DNA of 64,000 nt from Tolypeutes matacus (taxonomy: Eukaryota; Chordata; Mammalia; Cingulata; Chlamyphoridae). The notes below the pieces were generated by a model. That model did no database searches and was not told the DNA's origin. It worked only from the letters and a program-made list of their open reading frames with translations. The position numbers were made by a program, and so were the translations under genes. The DNA lies in assembly GCA_026826555.1 (NCBI GenBank), contig JAKSZT010054573.1, positions 2,522,370-2,586,369 of the forward strand, given 5' to 3'. Of this stretch, positions 23,745 to 33,810 are shown in pieces (the first letter of the stretch is position 1; every line of letters starts with the position of its first letter).

Positions 23745-23845
23745 TCCCAGCAAGACCATCAGCTCCATGAGGTTAGGACCCCGGTTCCCACCTCTTTAGG
23801 GCTAGCACAGTGACTTCTACACAATAAGTGCTCAAATTGAATAAT
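23745..23845 (+). mobile_element. L2 3'-end fragment
   Basis: 'accatcagctccatgaggtt', 'agggctagcacagtgacttc' and 'acacaataagtgctcaaat' match the L2 3' terminus layout. Confidence 0.65.
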
Positions 23846-25631
23846 TGGGCAATTTATTTTTCCTTCTGCCTTTTGCCAGAATTCCAGGGGTGATATTGGC
23901 ATTGTCTAACAGTGCTTCTGAGATTTTGCATTCTTTCGGCGTTGGGCCACATATGGTCTTTCATTTAGCAGTTTAAATTTTCAGAAGGCAGGAAGCTCTG
24001 ACCTTGCATAGAGATAAGCTCCTTTCCAAAGACCCTTCTGACATCTTAATTCTTCTTTCATATCCTAATCTTTAAGTAATGTTCCTAGTAGTAATTCCAT
24101 TTTCCACATATGTAGCAGAAGATCTGGATATAATCTAAATATAAGATGACTATTTCTCAAATATTATTAGGTTTCTGTCTAACCTGGAGGAATAGCTCTG
24201 CCTGTAGAGCAGACATAAACATATGGCCTATTGAAAGAAATAAAAGCCAAATGTTTATTTATGATCTTTATGTTATTTTATGTTGTATAGGCAATTTTGG
24301 AAAATGAGTTAACTATTAGGAATGGATCAATGAATTCACATCAGTCTTTATAAGCCAAAGCCAAGGAGTTGTTAAGGAGTAAGTCAGAAGGAGACATCTC
24401 AATAATTCTGCCTGACTCCAGCTTGGTAGATCTGACTCATAGCAAATGTTCATTGTTCTATTTGTTGTTATTTGAATAAGTGACTTTAAATTTGTCAGAC
24501 AGTGTCATTTTCTCTTACTTTATTTTCATCGTTGTTGTTGTTTTTTTTTTTAAAGAAAATCAATTCTGTTCTCCAAATAGAGTATCTTGAATTACATTTC
24601 CCCTGCTGCTTTCAGATATTTTAAGCTGCATTTATTCATCTTCTAATTGTTTTAAGGGCAATCTTTCTGCACAGACCTGCCATCCACAAGCTCATATTTG
24701 GACATGTCCTTTCAGTTTAGTTCCTTTTCATTCCTGAGCTCTCCATTGTCTACTCCTAGTTTCAAGGCAAGATACCAGTTGCTAATTTGGATCACTTAGA
24801 GACATGTTTCCTCTCTGAGCCCCACAACTGGCACTCTTCCACCATCGCCTTTTCCTTCAAGCATGCAGTGATTTTCCTTTCCCCTCAGTTCTTCTGCACT
24901 TATGTCGTCTGTCCAGTTGGATCCTGTCCAATGCTAACATTTTCTATATTCCTCGGAAAGTAAGTCCTGCAGTCATTTGTCAGGGAAATTGAGTTCCTTT
25001 CATGAGAGTCTTCAGCAAATATGAGTTTAAGAAAGAAGAGTATTTCAACACAAAATACGTAAGTAGAAATACTGAGATTTGAGATGGCTTCGAACATCTG
25101 TCACTCCTTTAAAGGAAATCAGTCATCTTCTTGTTTGTAACTTTTTCAGGAAACACAATGACTATGTAACACTTTGAAGAAGTAACAGAGGTGGGAAGCT
25201 ATGCCGGTCACATATTTCCATTGATTTACTATCCCCTTTTTTTAATTCAAAACGAATCGATGTGTTTGGTATTGAAAATATCAATATTTGTAGAGGGACC
25301 ATAATTTATCATTGAAATAAGGACAGCTAGAGAGTGAAAGGGGCATCATTAATAATTAGCAGGCAACGGATAAACCAGTGTGCTTCCAGGCAAACCAGTC
25401 CATATTCGCCTTAGCTATGCCCTAACTAAGCTCCCCAGAGGCCAATTTCTAGATATTTTAACTAAAGTAGCTAATGTAAGTCATAAAGCCTGATGGAGAA
25501 GAGAAGCTATAAATCTTGATTGTAATGACTTTGTCCCTATGGGGATGCCAGAATAACTGCTTGAAAATAAAAATTCTGGTTAGCCCTTCATATCCTATGA
25601 AGTGAGTTGAACCAAATTTCAAAAATAAGTA
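23846..25631. other. Unassigned AT-rich sequence
   Basis: No gene or repeat family is recognised. A GTT/T-rich run lies at about 24531-24553. Confidence 0.45.
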
Positions 25632-25681
25632 CACTACTCATTCATTCATTCATGCTTGCATTCATTCCTTCATTCATTCTA
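25632..25681. repeat. (CATT)n simple repeat
   Basis: CATT units in two imperfect blocks (cattcattcattcatgc... and ...cattccttcattcattc). Confidence 0.9.
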
Positions 25682-25716
25682 CAAACGGTTGTTCCTATCT
25701 TCTAGGAGCTCCTAGT

Positions 25717-26107
25717 TGTCTTAGTTGGCCAGGGTTGCTGTAACAAAGAATCGCAGACTAGTTGGCATAAACAGCAGGATTTATTGCCTCAGGTTCAGAG
25801 GCTAGAAGTTCAGATTCAAGATTTTGGCTGGTCCATGCTTTCTCTTCGGACTGTAGCATTCTGGCGGTGGCTCGCTGGTGATCCATAACTCGATCTCTTC
25901 CTTCATTATTCTGCTGTCTCTCTCTCTCCGTGTGTCCAAATTTCCTGTTCTCATAAGGATTCGGCAGGTCTGTGCAGAAAGATCCAGCATGGCCTCCCTT
26001 TAACCGACAGGATCTTTGAAGATCCTGTTAGAGATGGGTTAACTCACACGACCAGGGGCTGGGACTTGAGCGTGTCTTCGTAGGAAACTTGATTCAGTCC
26101 ATAACAC
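25717..26107 (-). mobile_element. MLT1-type MaLR solo LTR, antisense
   Basis: The plus strand reads as the reverse complement of an MLT1 LTR: 'tgtcttagttggccagggtt', 'gctgtaacaaagaatcgc', 'aaacagcaggatttattg', 'gtgtccaaatttcctgttc' and 'ggggctgggacttgag', then the end 'cagtccataacacc'. No internal retroviral sequence is present, so it is a solo LTR. Confidence 0.82.
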
Positions 26108-26225
26108 CAGTCACAAGAGGGACAAAAGTAAAACAGCAATGCAATAGCCAATGTTGAGGTTCATGACGAAGTTATGCCCAGTGGGCTATAGCACACAGAC
26201 GAGGGCCTTGAACTCCAAAAAGAGG

Positions 26226-26690
26226 TTGTGATGGGGGTACTTGTGGTGGACAGGAGAATGCCCTTCCCCCAAATATGTCCAGGTCCTGATCCCCAGAACC
26301 TTACATGGCACAGGGACTTTGCAGCTGTGCTTAAGTCAGGTATCCTGAGATGGGGAGATTATCCTGGCTCATCCAGGGGGACCCAATGCAGTACCAAGAG
26401 AGAGGCGGGAAGGCAGAGAAGGAAATAGGAGGAAGGAAGCAGAAGTCGGAGCGATGCGAGGCCAGGAGTCAAGGAATGTGGGCAACCTGATTGCTGGAAA
26501 AGGCAAAGAGTGGTTTCTTCCCTCAAGCCTCCAGAAGGAATGCAGTGTTGCCCACACCTTGATTTTAGCTCATTGAGATCCGTATCAAACTTTTGGCCTC
26601 TACAACTGTAAGATAATGAATTTGGGTTGCCTTAACCCACTAAATTTGTGATGATTTGTTCTACATCAGCAACAGGAAACTAATACAGAG
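26226..26690 (+). mobile_element. MLT1-type MaLR solo LTR, sense
   Basis: The ordered landmarks are 'atatgtccaggtcctgatcc', 'gggactttgcagctgtg', 'tgagatggggagattatcc', 'aagcctccagaaggaatg', 'gatgatttgttctac' and the end 'ggaaactaatacag'. It is about 465 bp. It lies about 120 bp after an oppositely oriented MLT1. Confidence 0.88.
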
Positions 26691-27011
26691 TTACCCAATG
26701 CTTCCCAGATGGTCTTGGCATGGAACAACGTGAAGGTGGGCCTGACAAGACCAGTCAGGCGTGGAAGGGAGACCCCGGAGGGGCATTTGCTGAGCTGGGT
26801 GGGAGGACTGAGATGGAAGGCAGAGAGGTGAGGTAGGAGGCTGATGCAGCTATTAAAGTCAGGAAGGTGAAGGCTTTAACTAGGTCCCAGGTGGTGAGGA
26901 TGGAAGAGGTGGATCAAAATGGCTTTTCCTGTAGCGTTATCCCTCCAGGGTGGAAAAATAGTGATGGTTTGTTATGCTCTAAGGTGATTGGGTAGAGTTA
27001 AACAGCTGAAA
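26691..27011. other. Unassigned sequence
   Basis: No gene or repeat is recognised. It is purine-rich. Confidence 0.4.
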
Positions 27012-27205
27012 ATATGGCAATATACTCCATCACTTACTAGCTTTTACATTATGGGCAAATTACTTAATCTCTGTACATTTTTCTCATCTGCAAATGGGGG
27101 CAGTAATATAATCTACTTATGAGAATTAAAATATATATATACACACTTATATAGATATAGATAAGTTAGCATAGTCTGGCACATAAGCACTCAACAAGTA
27201 GAGTA
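27012..27205 (+). mobile_element. MIR element
   Basis: 'cacttactagcttttacatt', 'gggcaaattacttaatctct', 'tctcatctgcaaatggggg' and 'agtctggcacataagcactc' follow the MIR core order. A TA-rich expansion around 27130-27165 lengthens it. Confidence 0.85.
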
Positions 27206-27626
27206 GATCCATATCACGTATAAGTAATAAATAATGTATCCAAGTATGCTAGAGAGGTACAAGAAAGGACTGACTGCAAAGTCTTTGCTCTTAGAAGTGT
27301 CGTGATTTTAGAATGCGCAAAAGCATAGCAATAGAGAGGTATTATGCATTGTCATTATCATTTTGCACTTTTAAATAAATGGAAGAGTGGGATTTGGAGT
27401 TGCCTTACTCTATTGAATTCGACAACTATTTTGAGGCCGCCTTCAGTGGGCCACACAGTGCGCTGAAACGTGAACCCCGAGATGGTCCTCTGGACAAACG
27501 CATGCGACCTGAGAAGAGAGACACGCAGAGCAAATTATTTCTACTTCATTTTTATTGCATAAGCAGTTCATTTCTCATTGTAGAAAGCTTGGTACAAATA
27601 AGGCATCATTTAAAAATAAATGAACA
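27206..27626. other. Unassigned sequence
   Basis: A 120-codon plus-strand frame at 27379-27741 opens 'MEEWDLELPYSIEFDNYFEA' but runs into the SINE at its 3' end and matches no family I know. I treat it as a chance frame. Confidence 0.4.
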
Positions 27627-27728
27627 GGGGGATGGATGTGGCTCAAATGGTTGGGTGTCCGTCTCCCATATGGAGGCACCCGGGTTCGATCCCCGGGACC
27701 TCCCGGTAAAAAAAAAAAAAAAAAAGCT
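27627..27728 (+). mobile_element. DAS SINE
   Basis: Head GGGGATGGATGTGGCTCAAA, B box GGTTCGATCCCC, then GGGACCTCCCGGT and an 18-base A run. The 'cccatatgg' subtype is shared with the copies at 10896 and 30361. It is flanked by near-identical repeats AAATAAAYGAACA (27614-27626 and 27760-27772). Confidence 0.95.
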
Positions 27729-27734
27729 CAAAAA

Positions 27735-27765
<31 letters not shown>

Positions 27766-27772
27766 ACGAACA
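27729..27772. repeat. (AAAT)n microsatellite at SINE tail
   Basis: About eight or nine AAAT units lie between the SINE A tail and the right copy of the target duplication. Confidence 0.93.
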
Positions 27773-29019
27773 ATAATTGGAAGAGCTAGTGATAATCACT
27801 ATTAAAGTTGTAGATGTGTTTGAAACCATATTTCCATCCTCCTTCTAATTCCCTCTTCCCCGCCTCTCCCCTGCTTTCAGACAACTAGACAGGTGTGTAC
27901 TCATTGCCTGGGGGTGAGACATATAAAAGAACCGCAAATTGAGAAAACATTTCTTCCCCCCTTTGGTTTTCAGAAGCCTAAAATCATCTGAGACCTGGAG
28001 TACGACAGGCATGCAAAGTATATTTCAGAACTTGAGAGGGACTTGAGAAAATAGAAAAATAAATAAATGAAAGAATCCCTTGGGTCAGATGAACAGACAT
28101 GTATATTTTCTTTGTGTTGATGTTTTTTGATGACTTCCCTTTAAACACTGTTTTCCATTAAGTATTGACTGGTCACACATGTCCATATAACAGAGGAGTA
28201 AGTAACTGGGACTAACGGTAAATCGGCCACCTGCGCCTACTCACCACCTCGCACCCCAGAAGGCTGCCAGGACCTGCATGTCCTTCCTGAATCCCTCCAC
28301 CCTTTGCAGCCCACCTCCCACGGCCTCCCTGGATTTCCTGGCGTCTCTTTAGAGTGTCCACCTCCTACGGCCGCAGCACACAGCCCGGGTGTCGAAGAAG
28401 CGCGGCCACTGTTTTAGTCTCCAACCATCCTTTCTAAACACTTGGGGAGGCTCAGCACATTAAACAAATGAAGTAGCCTCCTGTCGCTTTTGCTCAAAAC
28501 ACTGTCTCCTTTCTAATCAGACTGCCCAGCCCATGTAACAATCAAAACTGCAAGACTGGCTTGGCTCTGTCTCCTCTCTCCTTGCCCCTGGACTGTGCGG
28601 GGTGAGTATGTGGGCCACAGGGGGCTACAACTGGTTCCTTTGCGTGCACGTGCTCTCCAGGGCCCTTCTGTGCTTTTCAGCTGGACCTCTCGGTGGGAAA
28701 TGTTTTCTGACTGCGAAGACCATTGCAACACTGTGTAAAAGTGCCCTTGAATTCTCACTCGGCGGTCTTGGGGACTTATAGTAGCCTACCCCTTCCAGGG
28801 GGTGGAGGCGTCCACAGCCTGGCAACAGAGTTCTTCAAAGAAAGCGCCTCGCCAGTCTCAGATTTGGCCACTTTATGTATTCTCCAAGTAGGTGAGGAGA
28901 CTTGAGAGGCCGGGGGTAGGTTCTGGAGTCCTCTGGTAATTTCTAGCATCTCCTATGCAAGCCTGCCATATGCAATTTTGTCCCCACTCATGTTGGTTAG
29001 CTGATAGGCAGTTCAACTG
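27773..29019. other. Unassigned sequence
   Basis: No gene is recognised. The part around 28200-28430 is more GC- and CpG-rich. Frames of 60-81 codons on both strands have no family features. Confidence 0.45.
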
Positions 29020-30360
29020 ATTTTTTTAGATTTCCAAGTTTTGGCCAACCTGATGAACATAAAAAGGTATCCCATTTACCTGTTTACTAATGAGATTGAA
29101 TCTCTTTTCATATATTTTCAGGTTCTCTCTGTGGTAAAATCCTTCTTCAAGTGTTTTCCTCATTTTTCCCTATTGGGTGTTTTGTTTTTTATATATGCAT
29201 TTGTAGGAATTATTTACATATTCCAAATTAAAAGCCTGGGTCAACTATATGCTGCAAATATCTTCACAAATATCCACTTTTATTTGATACTTAATATTTT
29301 CTATGTATCTTTTGATAACTATAAATTCTTAATTTGAATTTAGTCAGATTTTATGTTTCTTTTCCTTAATGGCTTATCATTCTTTTTTATTCTGCTTAAG
29401 AAATTTTTTTTTATCCTGAGGACATGATATTCTCCTAAATTGTCTGGTAAAGTGTTATGGCTTTGCTTTTGGCGTTAAAGTTTTTCAACCATCTAGATTT
29501 AATTTTTGTATAGAGTGTGAGGTACAGTGTTTGGTTCTGTTTTCTAACACTTGTCTCAGCACCACTTAGTCCATATTTTCCTACACATCTGCAAAGCCAT
29601 CTCTGTGATATATGAAAATTCTAAGTACTTAAGGTCTACTTCTGCATTCTTTATTCTTTTCTTTGGTTGATGTGTCTGTTCTTGCCCCAATTCCACATGG
29701 GCTTGACCACCAGAACTTTGTGGTAATTCTCAATAGGATAAGTTTTTCTATCTTCTTCTTCAGGCATGGCTTGGTTATTCTTGACTCTGGCTGTTCCATA
29801 TAAATTTTGGAATCAGCATTTAAATGTCCTCAAAAATCCTGTTGGCATTTTCATAGAAACTGCATTAAATCTATAGATCGGTTAGAGGAATAGTTACTTC
29901 CCTAAAACTTTTATGTATTCCTATTCAACTTTATGTTCTATCTCTTCAATTTATTCTCACCTTTAATCTTTTTAAATATATTTTTATAATTTCCCAAGAA
30001 AATCCCCTTATCAATTTTGTTATATTATTTACTGCTTCCTTTTTCTTTTGGCTTCTGTAAAAGATATCTTCAAAAAATTTATATGTTCTTATTGTTGCTG
30101 AGATGTAGGTTTGCAAGTGACTGTGAATATTTATCTTATATCCAGCAACCTAGATAGACTCTCAATGATTCTAATAATGTATCTAAATATTTTTTAGGGC
30201 TGTCCAGGTAGACAATAAAATAAGATGCAAATAATAACAGCTTCTCTTCCTTCTTAATCTTTACACATTTCATTTTATTTTTTGTGTGTTTCATTGAACT
30301 GGCTTTCAGTACATTGACTTCCAGTTCAAAGCTAAATGAAGGAAGTGATAGAAAGTAATC
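29020..30360 (-). mobile_element. Old L1 (antisense), left part
   Basis: The plus strand resembles a reverse-complemented L1 from 3' UTR into ORF2: 'gagattgaatctcttttcat', 'tgtaggaattatttacatat', 'tcaaccatctagatttaat', 'cactctcaatgattctaata' type segments, and 'actgcattaaatctataga'. It is strongly diverged with no long frames. A DAS SINE interrupts it at 30361. Confidence 0.78.
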
Positions 30361-30543
30361 TTTTTTTTTTTTAAAGATTTTATTTATTTATTCATTTATC
30401 CCCTCCTTGCTGCTTGTGCTCACTGGATCAGCTAACCATGCCGTGCGGGCGGGCTTGCCTTCACCAGGAGGCCCCGGGAATCGAACCTGGGGCCTCCCAT
30501 ATGGTAAACGGGAGCCCTACTGATTGAGCCACAGCCGCTTCCC
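30361..30543 (-). mobile_element. Full-length long-form DAS SINE with target duplications
   Basis: On the minus strand it shows GGGAAGCGGCTGTGGCTCAA, B box GGTTCGATTCC, 'ggggcctcctggtgaaggc', the GC-rich body and an AAAT/A tail. It is the same subfamily as the copy at 11458. The 11-bp direct repeat AGAAAGTAATC flanks it at 30350-30360 and 30544-30554. It is inserted into the antisense L1. Confidence 0.97.
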
Positions 30544-30868
30544 AGAAAGTAATCTTATGCATGGTTTTAAAAGGGAGTGATTTTACCTTTCACCTATTGG
30601 TATGATGTTTCAACTAAGATTTTTTTTTTATTATCCTTTTTAAAAAAATCAGGAATAGATGTTTACAATTGGATTGCTGTGTTGCTATTTTGCTTAAGAT
30701 GTTTGCGCCCATGTTTAATAAGATTTACTGTCCCTGGCTGATTTTGATATTAAGGTTAGCTATTCTCGTAAAATTAGTTGGAATGAGTTTCTTCATTTTC
30801 TGTTCTCTGAAAGAGTTGTATATACTGGTTTGGCATTATTTGTTGAATGTTGTGCTGAATTAATTTAA

Positions 30869-30885
30869 CCCCCCCCCCCCCCCCC
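30869..30885. repeat. (C)17 homopolymer
   Basis: Seventeen consecutive C residues are followed by GGGCC, inside the old L1. Confidence 0.97.
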
Positions 30886-31342
30886 GGGCCTGGTGTTTTC
30901 TTTGTGGGAAGATTTTTAAACTCTCATTCGGTTTATTTAGTTTATCTGTTTCTTCTTGAGTAACATATTTTTTAGGATTTTGAAGATTTAATTTGTTTTC
31001 AAATTTATTGGCATAAAGCTGTTAATCCTATCTTTTATCTTCTCAATCTCTGCAGCATCTTTACTTATGTCTTATTTTTAAAATATGTCCTAATTGTTTG
31101 CTTTTTCTCTCTTTTTATTCCTTGCTCTCTCTCTTTCTCTCTCCTCTTCAATATTGCCAGAGGTTTGCCAGTCTTAGTATTTTATTCTTTCTACTTTAGG
31201 GAGGTTTGCTCTGTTATTCTTTTACTAACTTCCTGTGCTAGATGCCCAATTCAATGACTTTTTCACCCTATTTTCTTTTCTAATATCCACATTTAAGGCT
31301 TTAATTTTCCTTCTAGGTACTTCTCTATTTTTATCCTATAAT

Positions 31343-31362
31343 TTATATATATATATATAGCT
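31343..31362. repeat. (TA)n tract
   Basis: A short run of TA dinucleotides lies within the antisense L1. Confidence 0.85.
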
Positions 31363-31680
31363 TTTTTATTATTGTTTATCAGTATTTTCTTTTTCCATTT
31401 TGATTTAGTTTTTGAACCATGAGTTTTTTAAATGTGTATTTTGATAAAATTTTTGTACAGAGGTTTTCTGTTTATACTTTATTCTTGATTTCTAACTTAA
31501 TTGCATTGTGTAGTAAGAATAAGACTTATATGATACCAGCTTGATAAAATCTGTTGATAATCTGCCATATGAACTAATAAGTGGTCAATTTTCATTAATG
31601 TTCCATGTATGTTTGGAAGAATATATTTTTCATTTGCAGGCTGTAATATTCTGATACCAACATGAAAGTTCTTTTTTTCC

Positions 31681-32474
31681 ATTCTCTCCTATTTTCCGCT
31701 ACATAGAGATGTTACTGAATTGCTAAGCAACGTTCAGATAGTCATTCTAATGTGCTTAAAGGGTGCTTAGTGCACGCCTATGCATGGGCGTTTACCAGGT
31801 CTTAAGAATAGAGTGATGGATGACACCAGCACAGTCCCGGTTCCCAGACGTGTGCCCTAGGGTCTAGAGGTGAGGAGAGATATGTGCTCGTGTAGTTGTT
31901 TCATTGCTTTGTGTTAAGAGACACAAAGGGGATCCACGGTGTGTGATGGGGGAGGCTCTGTCTGAGGTCTGGTACTGTGGCCATAGCAGGCTAGTCATCG
32001 CTAGCCGTACCCAAAGTCCAGACACAAAAATATAGAAAAGAGGCAGGGGCATATGAGTCGTCAAGAAGGGAATAAGGACCTATTCTTCCACCCTGCTGTG
32101 TCTTCCATCTCCTTACGTTCCCTGTGCCCGTGCTTCCCAGCCCCTTTCCTTCTTTTCTCTCCCCCCCCATCTGTCCACCTGCCTTTTAGTCTCTTGCCAA
32201 CATAGTCATCTTCCTTTATAAACATATTGCATGCTCAGGGAAGTCTCCACAGCTCTGTGGGTATAGTCTGTTCAGCAGAGATTGGAATGCCACTCACACT
32301 CATAAATTGATGCCTTCCAATCCAAAAGTTACGTGGTTAATTAAATTTTACTCTTGTCAGTTTGCCTATATAAATATCAAAGAATGTTTTTAAAGAGTTA
32401 ACATGCTATGTCTATTATTCTAATGAATGCCATCCCCCAAAATAAGGTCCAAACTAAAGTCACTTTCATCATAC
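31681..32474. other. Unassigned sequence
   Basis: No gene is seen. The segment near 31770-31870 ('gtttaccaggtcttaagaat', 'acagtcccggttcccaga') is weakly L2/MIR-like. A C run at 32161-32168 is present. Confidence 0.4.
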
Positions 32475-32942
32475 TAGTTTCATTTTCCTGGCTGCCAAAG
32501 CAAGTACATTGTGAAGGGGTTGGCTTAAACAATGGGAATTTATTGGCTCATGTTTTTGAGGCTAAGAGAAGCTGCAAATCAAGGTGATGCTTTTCCCCAG
32601 AAGACTGTGGCATTCAGAGGGGCTGGCTGTCAGCGATCCTTGGTCCTTGGCTTTTCTGTCACATGGCAATGCACGTGGTGGCCTCTTCTGGCTGCTCCCT
32701 TCTCTTCCGGGTTCCACTGACATTCATCGTCTGGCTGCTCCCTCTGGCTTTCTCAGTCTGACTTTGACTCTGTTTATAAAGGAGTCTAGTCATCCAGATT
32801 AAAGCTCAACCAGAGTCATGTAGGCCACACCTGAATTGAAGTAAAATCTTGATGAGATATTATTGACAACAGGTCCACGCCCACAGGAATGGATTGAATT
32901 TAAGAACATGTTTTTCTGGGGTACATAGCACCAAGCCACTAC
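32475..32942 (-). mobile_element. MaLR-type LTR, antisense, probably xenarthran subfamily
   Basis: Reversed, the element starts near TGTAGTGGCTTGGTG and contains 'cccagaaaaacatgttctt', 'cacatggcaatgcacgtgg' in reverse, and the 3' end 'gccaataaattcccattgtt', 'taagccaacccc' and 'ggcagccagga'. An A-rich polyadenylation-like 'caataaa' precedes the 3' end, as expected for an LTR. There is no internal region. The architecture is MaLR/MLT1-like, but the sequence differs from the human families I know. Confidence 0.7.
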
Positions 32943-33159
32943 AATACACAACAGTACTTTTATATTGTTGTTGTTTGAAGTTACATGAGGTTGTTGTGCT
33001 TGTTGTTAGGTTGGTTATGCTGAAGACACCTATTGCCCTGACAGTCAATCAAAATCTCTGCTCATTTTTATTATATAGCTGGTGAGCCATGTCTCCCTCA
33101 CTTGGTACTTGTCTAGCCAGCATTTTTTACCAAAGAGTACTACATAGTGGCTATCAGGC
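32943..33159. other. Unassigned sequence
   Basis: No gene is recognised. A GTT-rich stretch lies at 32967-33015. Confidence 0.4.
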
Positions 33160-33650
33160 TACTCATCAGCTTCAGCCCGTTCATCCAGCCTAGCAAGTCA
33201 GCCTTGGAATTTGTTTCTTCTTTTCTCTTTTCCTTCTTGGTTTCTTCTGGTTTTGATTGTGTTATACAATGCATTGGCTAATCATCACAGCATCCTCTCA
33301 TTTTCACCCCTTATCAGCAGGCCGTCCTTTTCCTCATCAAAGCTATTCATTAAAATGGTTAACAGGAGAGGAACAAAGAGAGAGGTAGTGGGGGCATCAT
33401 GAGACACCCTCCAGGTGGACAGCCATCCCTTAATCATCAGTTCTCATACCTTTAAGCTCATCTTCATTGTATCATCAGCCAATCCACATGGCTAGGAGGA
33501 AAATCTTTGCCATATACTTGGCTCAAATGTAGGCACTGTCCTTCAAGCCTACTGCGTTCCTTGTATTTATCCATCCAGTGAAATGAGCTTAGCCTGGCGT
33601 GACTTCTTCATAATAAGCCCATTTGGACTTACAGTGACCTCCACCTTCTT
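33160..33650 (-). mobile_element. CR1/L3 LINE fragment, antisense
   Basis: Read on the minus strand, landmarks of the CR1 reverse transcriptase appear in order: 'aagtcacgccaggctaagct' with 'catttc', 'aacgcagtaggcttga', 'ctgtccacctggagggtgtc', and 'ccattttaatgaatagcttt' with 'gatgagg' (CR1: tttataaatgatttggatgaagg). Frames are broken. This is a very old element compared with its neighbours. Confidence 0.65.
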
Positions 33651-33689
33651 TTTTAAGTGCTCACCAACCATCCTAAGAAAATAATCAAA

Positions 33690-33810
33690 CTCATGTTCTC
33701 TCAATGCTGACCTGCTTTCTGGGTGAGCTTGTGTGAATCCTAATAGCCAAATCCAATGGTCACTTCAGGTCCCCTCTTGACCTTTCGGTGGCATTTGACA
33801 CTGCCCACCA
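33690..33810 (-). mobile_element. Possible L2-like fragment
   Basis: On the minus strand 'gggcagtgtcaaatgccacc', then 'gaaaggtcaagaggg' and 'ccattggatttggctat' resemble an L2-associated sequence. It is short, so it could belong to the CR1/L3 copy instead. Confidence 0.35.

Larger units (their letters stand above)
30555..31680 (-). mobile_element. Old L1 (antisense), right part
   Basis: This continues the diverged L1 after the SINE. Segments such as 'ggcattatttgttgaatgtt', 'tttgaaccatgagttttt' and 'tcattaatgttccatgta' fit an antisense L1 ORF2. A 17-base C run and a short TA run have developed inside it. Confidence 0.72.

Noticed and set aside
27379..27741. 120-codon frame as a gene
   Set aside because: Its C-terminus is encoded by the inserted DAS SINE and its A tail.
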